Origin: Takakia lepidozioides
Lineage: Eukaryota; Streptophyta; Takakiopsida; Takakiales; Takakiaceae
Reading direction: 5' to 3'
Length of the DNA: 64,000 nucleotides
Assembly: GCA_030704615.1 (NCBI GenBank)
Contig: CM060731.1
Location: 46,684,001-46,748,000, forward strand
Both the position numbers and the translations under genes were made by a program. This document shows, piece after piece, positions 21,490 to 32,129 of this stretch. Numbering within the stretch: the stretch's first letter is position 1; each line of letters opens with the position of its first letter. The notes beneath the pieces were generated by a model. That model had not been told where the DNA came from. It saw nothing but the letters and a program-made list of their open reading frames with translations, and ran no database searches.

Positions 21490-22045
21490 CGTTATCCCTA
21501 CAAATGTCGGAAATTCGGCGCTGGTTTTCCATCCGAGGGAGCTCCAAGTTCTATTGCGGATGGAAATTTGGCGCCGGTTTTCCATCCAAACGAGCTCCGA
21601 CGTACCTGCAGGATGGAAATTCGGCGCCGGTTTTCCATCCGACCAAGCTCTGACTTAATTGCAGGATGGAAATTCGGCACCGGTTTTCCATCCGTCCGAG
21701 CTCCGACCATGGAAATTTGGCGCCGGTTTTCCATCCGACCGAGCTCCGACTTACTTGCAGGATGGAAATTTGGCACCGGTTTTCCAGCCGGGGGAGCTCC
21801 GACTTACCTGTAGGATGGAATTCGGCGCCGGTTTTCCATCCAGCGGCTTGTGGATGATGCCATCTCGGGCGGAGCGAGGGCTAGGTGGCGCTCCTACTTC
21901 ATCCGCTGGATGGAAATTTGGCGCCGTTTTTTCCATTGAGGGGCTTGTGGATGATGCCGTCTCGGGCGGAGCGAGGGCCAGGTGGCGTTCATACTTTGGC
22001 GCCGTTTTTCAATCCAGCGGGCTGTCGATGAAGTCTCGGGTGGAA
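21490..22045. repeat. Palindrome family A, cluster 3, opposite orientation
   Basis: About nine copies of GATGGAAATTCGGCGCCGG followed by TTTTCCATCC, with GAGCTCCGACTTACCTGCAG between them, the reverse complement of the linker in cluster 2. Clusters 2 and 3 are thus arranged as an inverted pair around about 21.43 kb. The right end grades into a longer unit with GATGATGCCATCTCGGGCGG. Confidence 0.88.
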
Positions 22046-23328
22046 GTTGGGACAGGTGGTGGTGGGGGCAAGCTCCACACCTATGACATTGAAGTGCGCC
22101 GGCCAACATTCATTGTCCGCAGCCATTGGTTTTTGAACAGGACTTTCGGCACGGATTCCGTGCCGCCTTCTCAGATACGCATGGAACCCCTGTCGTGACG
22201 GGTGGATGAGGTTCCACTCGAGGCCTGTATGTACGAATTTTGCGGGAAATTCTTCTCTTACTCGGACTTATGCCGCGTGGAGTAGGTCGTGGCTCTCCTG
22301 AGAGAAACCCCACTTCCAGACCGCGGCGCAAACTCAAACCTTTGTACTACGGGACGCGTCCAACGTCTCGCATGGCCAAGCTGAAGCTCCAGCAGGAGAT
22401 CCCCTTGTCTTGCTCACAGCCCGCGCCAACTGAAGCCGAGCCCTCTCAGGCGAGCCCCTGCTTCCTCCTCTCTCTGTAGCATGTGCGGTCGTCTGATTGG
22501 CTTTGTTTTGTTTGTTTTGGCATCCTTGTGCATGTGCTTCTTCATGTGTTTTTAAGCCTTTACTTGGTTTTGTTTTCATGGTTGTTCCATGCCACTCCCT
22601 ACTCTGCCTCTCACGACTGTGGCTCGTTTGTTGGCGATTGTAGCACTCTTGTTGGGGATGACAGAGTGAAAACGAGCTCGACACGGTGGTGGTATCGTTG
22701 ACAGCTCCAACTCCTCGTGCACTCACTCCAAAAGCGACTACTCATCGAGCGCAGTCGGACAGTCATCGGCAGCAGTCTGCGGACCACGTGCTTCGCATAT
22801 TCGGGGAGCCAAAGTGGGGGCGGGAGGGCTCACAGGAAGTTGCTCCTTTTGTTGGTGGACGGGAGGCCCTGAAACGGGAGTACGCCCGAATAGGCATTCG
22901 AGAGGTTGGTTGTCGCGGCCCTTTGCCTTGAGGGCAGGGGGTCGGGACACGTGAGGGGCTGCCCCTGTGGTGGGGCCAGTGGAAACATTAGTTGCGGGGG
23001 CTGAAGCACCCTTGAGTGCCCAAGGCACTCAAGGAGGCGGAGGCGCTCACTAGGTGGAGCCCCACACACCGGGTTGCGGTGGAGGTGGTTCCATGAGGGG
23101 TGGTGGTAGCTTAGTGGGACTTAGTGGGGGTGGCATAGGACTCACCATGGGGGCGGAGACCTTGTGGTGGGAGTCGTGGGGAGTCTTGGGACTCATCACG
23201 GTCCAATGGGACCGTGGTTGGTGGGCCAAGACTCACCGCAACTGATCACCGGGAATCGAGGGTTTTCGTGGCGGTTCGCCATAAAATGGCATGGTTATTT
23301 GTGAAACCCCCGCGGACAGTCACAGAAG
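22046..23328. other. GC-rich stretch upstream of the ParB-like gene 1; no firm gene
   Basis: A plus frame at 22240-22479 (RPRRKLKPLYYGTRPTSRMA, basic) is the only protein-like patch and might be an upstream exon. 22.9-23.25 kb is G-rich with repeated GGTGGT/GTGGGA motifs. No RNA gene is seen. Confidence 0.3.
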
Positions 23329-23336
23329 TATATATA
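23329..23336 (+). promoter_or_regulatory. Possible TATA box of the ParB-like gene 1
   Basis: TATATATA followed by GGG lies about 315 bp upstream of the ATG at 23651, in otherwise GC-rich DNA. Position and sequence are suggestive only. Confidence 0.3.
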
Positions 23337-23650
23337 GGGAGTAGTAACCCCGAGAACGGTGCAAGCCCGTTGGCAACCAAAAACTAGTGAGTAAGCGTGC
23401 GAGCCAGAAAGCGACCCAAGGTGTGGGGAGCAGTTCCGGACTGCCATCGACCAAAGGGAATTTCCACTTGGCCCAAATTGAGAGAGGGTCTTGTGGAGGA
23501 GTAAAGGGGGACCGTTATGTCCCGGTGAGCAGCCGAAGCTCCGAGTTGGCCCGGCGGCCAGTTTGGGAGTTAGGCGCGCGCATCAAGCGAGTATCTATGA
23601 CTTGAAGGGGAGCTTACCAAACTGAGGTGCGCGACATTGGTGCAGCCGAC

Positions 23651-26600
23651 ATGGCAGGTGCAGGGCGTCGCATGAGGACAACAGATCCACCAATCCAGGA
23701 ATCTGATGCACATGCAGGAGGGCCCGCCCACGCAAAGAGGAAGAAGAAACCCAAGCACATGCAATCCCCGGCGAGAGAGCCATCACAAGCTGACGAGGGG
23801 GGTCTGAACAGATCACCAATCAAGGCACGTGAGAGTGTCAGTTCCTCGCAATCAAAGGTGGGAGGCCTGGAGGCCTCCCCTGCTGCTAGCCTAGTAAGAA
23901 ACAGAAGGCCCGTGAGAGGGCAAAAGAGAGGGCAAAAGAACGGGCGAGACAGAAGGCTAGCCACGAGGAAAGAGAAAATGCCACTGAAGAGGCCAGGGGT
24001 GTGGAAATGACAGATGCCCATCTAAGTGAGGGACGCATAGAAACGGTGGATCCCTCCAAGACAGCAGAAACATGCAGTAACACACTGGCTGCATCCTTAC
24101 CGGTTACACCATCACGGGTGGGAGCAGCCCCCGCAATTACCCATACGATGGAGACTGGGGGAGGGGATAAAACACCACAAAGACCACGGAATGTGGGAGG
24201 TGGAGGTGAAGACGGGGAGACCCCATTTGAGAACGACCACGGAACTTCTCGTGCCCACACTTCCGATGAGGTGGACAAATGGGGTCCCCATTGGCAAAGG
24301 CGAAATGAGGAGTTTGAGAGATTGATTGCTACTGATCCTCTTTTCCACCACTTGTCCGGAAAGATGTTTTACGTGTGGGACGACAATCATCGCCTCCTGG
24401 CATGGATGGAGCACATAGCCCAAGCCCACCCCAACGACCTGGATTGGCATTACGCCGTGGAGTGTGTGGTGCTGAAGGTTGTGGGGCCCAAAGATCGCAG
24501 TCTTCTCAAAGCTGTAATGGCAGACATCAACTCGTAAGTTACAATGCCTCTTGCTTTGGAACTTTGAATTTGAAACAGTCATTTCATTGCCAATCGTCAT
24601 ATTTGTTGCAAATTCTCATTTCAGTATCGTTTAATGGAAATGTGGCATTGCAGGGTGACTGTGAATGCCTTCATTGCCACCAACTTGTCCCACATGCTCT
24701 TCCGAGTGAAGGATGTTGGGAAGCAGGGGGTGCAAGAGTTTGCCAATTCGCTCAGTGCCGACCTATTGCGCAAGTCGGAGGCAATGGCAGACAGAACCTG
24801 GTATAGGCTGAGCATGGACGCCATGGTGGATTACATATTTCGGGTACAGCTCCTAACTCGTTTGTTGACATAATCTGTCTTTGCTCCCCCAATAGAAGAA
24901 AAAGTGTGGACCAAGATTTCTAATGTTATGTGCGCATTGTTGACAGACGAAAATTCAGCAGGATTTGGCACATGCGCGGAGGTTCTACATGGAGTCAGAG
25001 GAGAAGAAACTAACCCTCTCAGCACTGGAATCGTATCTCAAAGCTGCGGAGGCGCAGGCTCGCATCAAGTACAACTCGCGAATGGTGAAGTACGTGGCCA
25101 TAGCTGATCCCGCCCTTGGTGCCGACTTTCTGGTGGAGGTGGGGAAGCACTACTCCTGTGCTCTTAAGCCCACAATGACACTGGAGAAGCTGCATCGTCT
25201 AGCCACAGCCTGTGTAGATGCAACAGAGAAGGTTATACAATTCTTAACCAAATTCTCTTGTGGCAACAATTCGTTTTCGTGGTGTTTGATGCTTACTAAT
25301 ATGCACGGTGGTTGGACAGACCCGGTGGCTCCAAATCTGGAATGGGTCCCAGAGTACAAGGGACATGTGGAGCTTCCCCAAACCCGACAAACTGTCTGAC
25401 CCCACATTCGACATGTGGATGAACCGCATGACATGGTGGTTTCAGGTACTTTCCCACACTTCATTTGACGCTTCTACTCTTGTATCTGGTGGATTTCTTG
25501 TGATTATTGAGGAATACGGTCTGATGGAGAATCTCCACAGGTGACGACAAATGCGCAAGAGCAGCTTGACACCCAAGCACATCAATTCAAGCTGGAGATT
25601 TTTGAAGAAGAGAGCATATGCGACTATGTGACGAGGTACTTTCTGCTCTACAAAACCGACCTGTTCTTTCGAGAGATACCGCATGCCCGCCGGAGCCACG
25701 AGTTCACCGACCAGCCAAACACGGACAAAGCGGCAATGCGCCTTCTGTACAGGTAAATATGTGGTGCTCCTCTTTGATCTGTGGCCATTGTAGTCCCTGG
25801 AGTTCGTGGATGTAAAACGGCTTGTGTGGGCATGACAATTGGTTGTGAAGAAATGGCGAAGTCCTTGGGGTGACTGCCCCCGAGACAGGGAAAATGACGC
25901 CGAATTTCCAGTCTCGGTGGAGAAATGGCGTCGAATTTCTAGTATGGGTGGCAGCCACCCCTGGGACTTAGCCATTTTCGGGGAACGGAACTGGAAATTC
26001 ACCGCCATTTTTCCTAGCTGGGTCGAAAAGTGGCTAAGTCCCAGAAAGGACTAGGCCCCAACCTGGAAAAATGGCGCCAAATTTCCAGTATCGGTGCCAG
26101 CCACCCCCCGGACTTAGCCATTTTCGGGGCCAGGAACTGGAAATTCGGCACCATTTTTCTAGGCTGGGTCCGAAAGTGGCTAAGTCCCAGAAAAGGCTGG
26201 GCCCCAACCTGGGAAAATGGCGCCGAATTTCTAGTATCGATGCCAGCGCTGTCCGAGACTTAGCCATTTTCTGGGCCCGAAACTGGAAATTTGGCGTCAC
26301 TTTTCCAGGCTGGGTCCGAAAGTGGCGAAGTCCCAGAAAGGGTTGGGCCCCAACTTGGAAAAATGGCGCCGAATTTCCAGTATCGGTGCCAGCCACCCCC
26401 GGGACTTAGCCATTTTCGGGGCCCAGAACTGGAAATTCGGCGCCATTTTTCCAAGCTGGGTCCAAAAGTGGCTAAGTCCCAGAAAGGGCTGGGCCCCAAC
26501 CTGGGAAAATGGCGCCGAATTTCCAGTTTCGGTGCCAGCCACCCTAGGGACTTAGCCATTTCTGGAGCCCGAAAGTGGTCATTCGGCGCCATTTTTCTAG

Positions 26601-27135
26601 GTTGGGCCCCAAAACAGCTAAGTCCTAGCATGGGCTCCCTCGCCCTCGGAAAAAATGGCGCCGAATTACCACTTTCACTGCACGGCACCCCAGGGAACCG
26701 GGACCATCGAGCCCAACCCGCATAGAATTTCGGCGCCAATTTTGCAGTTTCTCTCATTCCCGGGACCCGATTCTTTGTGGGTTTCTTGAATGCAGGTGCT
26801 GCAAGTTCTCCCTGTTGGAAAAACGTCATCTGTCCTTCGAGCCGCCATTCTTCCTCGCATGGAGGAGCCCTGAATCTGACTCTTTGTACACTGACGTTAA
26901 CGTGAAGGAGTGGCATCTGGAGCATTTGCGCGACTGCCCTTGGTATATGGACCTTCCGCCCGGAGGGCTCGACGCCTTCGACATTCAATTGAAGCTGGAT
27001 GTTGAGGCCCAACGAAACTGGGCTCCGCTGCCTCCGCTGGGTCCAAAGGAGGCGAAAGCGCTTGCCAAGTCCAGGAGTATTCAGGAGAGATTGAATGAGA
27101 AGAATAAAGGACAGAAGAAAAGGACACGGAAATAG
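23651..27135 (+). CDS. ParB/sulfiredoxin-like protein of transposon 1, six exons
   Basis: Exons by splice signals and phase: 23651-24533, 24654-24843, 24947-25231, 25320-25445, 25541-25752, 26796-27135. All join in frame. A frame change near 23.88 kb in exon 1 is needed and may be a real frameshift. The N-terminus is basic with a KERAKERAKERAR stretch. Exon 1 ends with MFYVWDDNHRLLAWMEHIAQ, which aligns with the transposon 2 protein's DGNHRL motif, resembling the ParB/Srx signature (DGxHRxxA); here the Gly is Asp. The first half of the ParB-like domain seen in copy 2 is missing. Later exons (AFIATNLSHMLFRVKDVG, YLKAAEAQARIKYNSRM, MWMNRMTWWFQ) are unrecognised. The C-terminus is rich in Lys/Arg. 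The last intron holds palindrome cluster 4. No methyltransferase motif is seen in this copy. Confidence 0.65.
25885..26750. repeat. Palindrome family A, cluster 4, inside the last intron of ParB-like gene 1
   Basis: About thirteen copies of CTGGAAATTCGGCGCCATTT (then TTCC) or its reverse complement alternate in orientation every 70 bp or so, making a ~142-bp repeat unit with GCCAGCCACC and CTTAGCCATTTTC linkers. The cluster lies wholly between the donor at 25753 and the acceptor ending at 26795. The minus frame at 26260-27012 and several plus frames are open only because of the repeat and are not genes. Confidence 0.9.
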
Positions 27136-27172
27136 GGGACTGCAGTAACCCCCAAAAAACAGAAAACCACCA

Positions 27173-27181
27173 GGGCACGAG
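27173..27181. other. Target-site duplication of transposon 2, left (GGGCACGAG)
   Basis: The nine bases GGGCACGAG recur exactly at 37210-37218, directly outside the inverted termini. Nine base pairs is the typical duplication made by Mutator-like elements. Confidence 0.85.
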
Positions 27182-27202
27182 CAGGGATGCCTCGGCGTGA
27201 GC
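27182..27202 (+). repeat. Terminal inverted repeat of transposon 2, left
   Basis: Matches the right terminus in reverse complement at 14 of 21 positions, including the outermost CA and the inner GGCGT-AGC. It is followed inward by GTGAGCGCAATAGCGCTCAC, an imperfect palindrome. Confidence 0.7.
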
Positions 27203-27379
27203 GTGTGAGCGCAATAGCGCTCACGCCACGTCGCCGGGATGACGCCACGTCATCGACCTTAAACGCCACGTCAACGTGCGCCAAGTAAGAAGCAGAGTGT
27301 ATTTCCGCGGAAGAGCACCCTCAACCGCGGAAACAAGTTGGACGAAATAATAAAAGGACGTGGTCATTCCCACCTGAAA

Positions 27380-27565
27380 GCAACAGATGAACGTAGCATG
27401 GATGAATGTAGAGTGGATGAGAAATAGATGGATGTGTGAGAACAATCCAAGCAGATGGATGAATGTCGAATGGATGAGAGTGCAATGGATGAATGTACAA
27501 TGGATGTTGAATAATGGAAAACAATATTGAATGGAGGATGCATGAATACGCAGCACATGAATGCA
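27380..27565. repeat. ATGGATGAATGT-type minisatellite between converging genes
   Basis: Degenerate repeats of ATGGATGA, GTGGATGAG and ATGGATGTTG fill the gap just inside the left terminus of transposon 2, before the 3' end of the ParB-methyltransferase gene. Open minus frames (rich in HPS/SIHS) over it are repeat artefacts. Confidence 0.75.
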
Positions 27566-27741
27566 CAATGGATATAATAGACACTTTCTGAGGGGTATGT
27601 GGTATGGATTCATGAAGATTGTCATTTCAATCCGAGTGGATTGTTTGTTTCATTTTCTTTTCTGACGAAACAACTGCAATGAGGCAAGGGAACTCAATCA
27701 TTACCGAAGAGGATATAAACAGAACATTAAAAATGAAAAGT

Positions 27742-30700
27742 TCAGTCTGACTCAGAGTCAGTACAATGTTTCCCCGTCTCCTCTGCATCCAAGTCCAAGA
27801 ATTTAAGAACTCCAGATCTATGATGGCTACACCTGCGATCAGGCAAAAAGAAGTCAGGGGATAGAGCCTCGGCCATTTGAAGTGCCATTGCTTCGGCATA
27901 CACAGGAAGCACAAAAGTGGAAAGGGGACTGTCAAAAACAGTCTCGCCACAAATGGGGGTTTCTCCTGAAGATCCATCGCTGCCGTTCCTGCAAGTCACA
28001 ACATGATAAAAGTTATTACTGCAGATTTGATGTCTGCGAAATTGAATATGCACCCAAACTGGAATAACAGTTCCATGACAGACTTACTCACATGAAAAGT
28101 CGTTGACGATCTGCTTATCCTCGGTATCCTCATCATTTCTGATTTGAATTTGTTCAGTCTGTGTGCCAGACGTAGAGCCAGACACAAGAGGGAGGAGGAC
28201 ACTTTTGAATAGTCTGATGTCGCCCTCCATGCCAAAAAGACTTCTCCCGCCAACCTTGCAAGCACGATAAGTCGCACCTGCCAAGACAGAAAGCATCAAG
28301 AATGTTGTAGAGGATTCCAAATCGGATGCAAACTGGAAGAACTAAAAAATGGGAACAGTATTGAACCAACGAACCTGTGGATAGTGTGAGGTCAACCACC
28401 CTTGCAGAATGGTGGCTGCATGACTCCAAGAGCGTCTGCATGAACGCTGGGATTCTCTCCCTTGCACCTCTCCACGGAAACCCATCTGGTCTTTTGGCTG
28501 TCTGACTAGAGTGCATGAAATTGTAGAGCATGTCATCCACATGCGGTTCATAAGGGGGGTTGATGAAACACCCCCGGTCGCAAATTTCAAAGCTGCGAAT
28601 GGAGGATGGTGTTTTGGAGGTGCGAATCCTCCTCAGGCAGATTGCCTCAAACATCCTCGTCTTGAAAAGATGGAAGATAGGGGTGATAAATGGAAATATT
28701 GGAGGATGTCTGGCACAGGAAGGAACAAAACATGGACTGCAAATGAAAACTACAACCGAATGTATTTGTGATAGTCGTTGCCGATCATCACAGATGGTGG
28801 TAGAGCAAGCCAGCAGAAACAAGAAGACATGGAAAACAGAACGGAGGAGGGTGGTGCCATACCAGCTGTCCAGGGAAACCACCTTTCAGAAGGTAGAGGA
28901 TGTTCACACAATTCCATGTCCTCAGAATTTCAAACCCAAACGACTTCAGGTATGATGCCAGTCCCCTACGACTATCCTTGTCACATGACTGGAAGAGCAA
29001 AAGCGTTCCTACATCTGAAAGGAAATTATTGCAGAACCCGAATACCCAACTCCAGTAGTTCTCATCGAATCTATTCCAGGACGGAGTCTTTCCATTTGGA
29101 GGAACGTCGGGGACATGCTGGCCGTCTGGGATGTCAAGGATGACCATGTCAGTGGGAGGGTCCCAACAGAAACGAACATCTACATTGGCATTGATAATTT
29201 CGAACGTCCCATTTGAAGAGAAAGATTCTTACCAGATTAAGAAAAGAAATCATGTTATCCCAAGTCAGTGATGGCACACCCGAGTACCCTTTTCTCCGAG
29301 TCTCCATCATCGCCAGCCATCCCTCATTGACAATCTTGATCTGCCCTGCCAAGTCCGAACGGGAAGGGTGTGGCTTGGCATCAAAAACACATTCAATAGT
29401 GTTGTTGTGCCTCCCAGTTGTCTCATCTTTGTCTTTGTCCTTCTCCTTGTCCTTCTCTTTCTCCTTCCCCTTCTCCTTCTCCTTCTCCTTGGACTTCTCT
29501 TTCTCCTTTGCCTTCCCAGGCGACTTCACTACTCCCTCCGAAGCCTTTGGATCCTTGTTTTTAACCTTTCGACCCCCCATTAGATGCGCAGAACTTGCAA
29601 TTTGAAAGGCAATGGGTTATTAGGATGTCCTACTTGTTCACGTCATGCATAACAGTCAGAAGCCTCGCGATGTCATTCCCAGGATCCAGAACCATTGCCT
29701 CCACAGCACAATGCTTGTCCTTGTCTTTTGAATGGTGTTTTGCAATGTACCCCATCCAAGCAAGAAGGCGGTGGTTCCCGTCCCAAACATAGAACATGTG
29801 GTTGCAGAACTGCTGAGTGTTATGTCCAAGGAGCAGGGAGTCCTCGAACTTGTCATTCACATCCTTCCAGCAATCATCCCAGTTGTCCGTTATCTCTGGG
29901 CTCACTTTTGTGCTGTTACCATTTATATCCTTCAGTGAGACGTAGAATACTTGTGCACCCATTCTGTACCCGTGCACGAAATCTGTTTCCAACTTGGTAA
30001 TGTCATGCGATAGTGGAGGACGAACAACAGACATGGAGATCATGCGGCATAGAGGGATTTCAAGGCGTCCTCCAGATATGATCATGTCCCTAATAACCTC
30101 CTAGGAATTTACCTTTTGATATGACATAAGCTCTTTCACCTTGTCAAGGTAGTGCAATTCAGGATCGTCTGTGTCTTCGCTGTTCTCAGAATTCTTCGTG
30201 GAGTCGTCCCTTTCTCCAGAGCCCTTCTCTTCTGTTTCTCCCTGCTTAGATTTTGCATTTTTCTGCATACACAAAACCCAAAATAACAACATTCAACTGG
30301 TATTCTGGAAACAGACATTTTGAAACAATGATGATCGGTACCGACCATCACTTTTTCTTCTAACAAATGAATGGATAGTTTACTGTGTCTCCCAATGCAC
30401 TTTCACTTAGTTCTCACCAGTATGCGATGATCGGTGGCGGCCATCACAATCCACATTTTGCACACAAGAAGTTTTCCGAACTCATATTAAAAATGACAGT
30501 CAACGAATAGTGATGATCGGTACCGATCATCACTTTATGCATGTACGGAAGAAGACTTCAGACACCCTGTTGTCTTTCTTAAAATTCAACTGATAGTGAT
30601 GATCGGTGGCGATCATCAGTATCTGCCATCGAAAATGACACACCATAAACTATCAAACCACATTTGGAATGACAAGGATGATGCAAGCGATGTTATGTAC

Positions 30701-32127
30701 CGATCATCACAACAAGACAGACCTGCGATACACACATCCATGAGGTCTGAATGTGATGGTCGGCACCGATCATCACTTGAGAGACAACATGCCTGCCTTT
30801 CAGTGCATGAGACATTGACTTGGAAGCGATGATCGCCACCGATCATCACTTTCCTGTCACTACAATTCCACAAGAAAATAAGTGGGTTGGACCTTGTACA
30901 TCGTAAAGCAAAGTATTGCATCGGTACTCTCCATTTGGGGGTAATATCCAGTCACCACAGAAACTGATGATCGGTGCCGATCATCATAATAAGACTGCTG
31001 GGATACACAGCCCATGAGGTCTGAATGTGATGGTCGGCACCGACCATCACTTTTTTCCAGAATGCTTGCATTTCAGTGTATGAGACATTGAGCAAAGAAA
31101 TGGACTTGGAAGCGATGATCGCCACCGATCATCGCTATTCTGTCACTACAATTCCAGATGTGAATAAGTTGGATTGACCTTGTATATCGTAAAGCAAAGG
31201 ATTGCATCGCTACTCTCCATTTGGGGGTTATGTCTAGTCACCACAGAAACTGATGATGGGTGCCGATCATCACATTCAGATTGCCCTGGGATACACAACC
31301 CATGAGGACTGAATGTGATGGTCGGCACTGACCATCACTTTCCTGAATGACAATGCCATTCCCCCCTTCCTCTGAACAAGAAGGGAGTGGAGCTGAGAGC
31401 GAAGATCGCCACCGACTATTGCTGTTACATCATTGCAAGATGCTGCTTAAGTTCCCTAGCACTCTTTCATCACCATGAAATTGGCCTCATAGGCTTACAT
31501 AAAGCAATTGCGAAGGTGATGGTTTGCACCGATCCTTACATTCCTCGTGAAACGTATACTGGCCTGCCTGCCTGGCTTTTTGAATCTACTGCCTGTCTGC
31601 CTTCCAGCTACATTACTCTGTAAAGCGATGATCGCCACCGATCATCGCTTTTCTCACCTCTGGGTACCATCAGTAAAGAGGAGGAAGTGTTTGTGAGGCA
31701 ACTTATGGATCCCTTCGCCTTCTTTGCCTTCTTGGCTGCATCGCTCGGATCGCCCTCTTCTGCTTTCCTCTTCCCTTTTACATTGGACTGCACACAAGAT
31801 ACACCATGTTCTTGAATCCCAGATGGAAGGGAAAACATCCAGACTAATGAAAACAGAAGTATGTGGATATGTAGTGCTCACCATTTCTATTTGATGTAGG
31901 GTTCACAAACTTCCTCCCTATATGGCGTCCTCTTCTCCTCCCCCTGTTCTCTTCTCTTCGGGAATGAACTCAGCTGGCACTGTCTGGTTACCTACGCTCA
32001 TTGCTCCAGCCCTCGCAACGACTGCGGCGACCTCACTCTCACTTCCCACATGCTCTTGTGCTTCACCTGTCTCCAAGTTCACATGCTGCCTAAGCGCTAC
32101 ACCTTCTTGCATCCGACGCCTCGTCAT
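27742..32127 (-). CDS. ParB/sulfiredoxin-like domain fused to a DNA methyltransferase domain (transposon 2)
   Basis: Minus-strand exons recognised: about 31.70-31.79 (lysine-rich), 30113-30262, about 29.64-30.10, about 29.22-29.58, about 28.83-29.20, about 28.375-28.63, about 28.09-28.277, then two short ones ending near 27.74. The ParB-like part reads RLEIPLCRMISMSVVRPPLS, GYRMGAQVFYVSL and MFYVWDGNHRLLAWMGYI (near 29.77 kb). A KEK/KDK-rich linker follows. The methyltransferase part has a motif IV-like WDPPTDMVILDIPDG, then FLSDVGTLLLFQS, YLKSFGFEILRTWN, NPPYEP, and a motif I-like VVDLTLSTGATYRACKVGGR and SLFGMEGD. Motif IV before motif I is the beta-class amino-methyltransferase order. DIPD instead of DPPY suggests altered or lost catalysis. 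Between exons at 30113 and 30101 only 12 bases (GT...AG) remain, leaving an in-frame TAG: an intron remnant or a disabling change. Confidence 0.68.
30330..31648. repeat. Palindrome family B, 15 copies in an intron of the ParB-methyltransferase gene
   Basis: Sites at 30330, 30426, 30510, 30596, 30689, 30753, 30826, 30965, 31027, 31112, 31251, 31315, 31399, 31516 and 31625, each 20-24 bp. The best (30510-30533) is a perfect 24-bp palindrome: half-site GTGATGATCGGT plus its exact complement. Variants change GATG to GCGATG or GATC to GGTC, usually on both arms. The centre is always CGG-NN-CCG or CGCCACCG. Sites lie 60-140 bp apart, and flanks repeat with a period near 286 bp. Most copies contain two GATC. 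The array lies between exons at about 31.7 and 30.26 kb. Confidence 0.93.
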
Positions 32128-32129
32128 TT

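Noticed and set aside
26260-27012. 250-codon minus ORF over palindrome cluster 4
   Set aside because: Antisense to the last exon and intron of the ParB-like gene; open because of the repeat.
27221-27625. Minus ORFs rich in Ile/His/Ser (SIHS) in 27.2-27.6 kb
   Set aside because: Encoded by the ATGGATGA minisatellite; no coding support.
29213-29605. Plus-strand ORF with FVFVLLLVLLFLLP, looks like a membrane protein
   Set aside because: It is the antisense of the Lys/Glu/Asp-rich linker of the ParB-methyltransferase gene.
30330-31648. CRISPR-like array
   Set aside because: Repeats are palindromes with variable spacing, spacers are themselves repeated (286-bp period), and the setting is a eukaryotic intron with no cas genes.
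23651-32127. Recent bacterial contamination as source of the ParB-like and methyltransferase genes
   Set aside because: Both copies have spliceosomal introns and lie inside eukaryotic transposons with TIR and target duplication.
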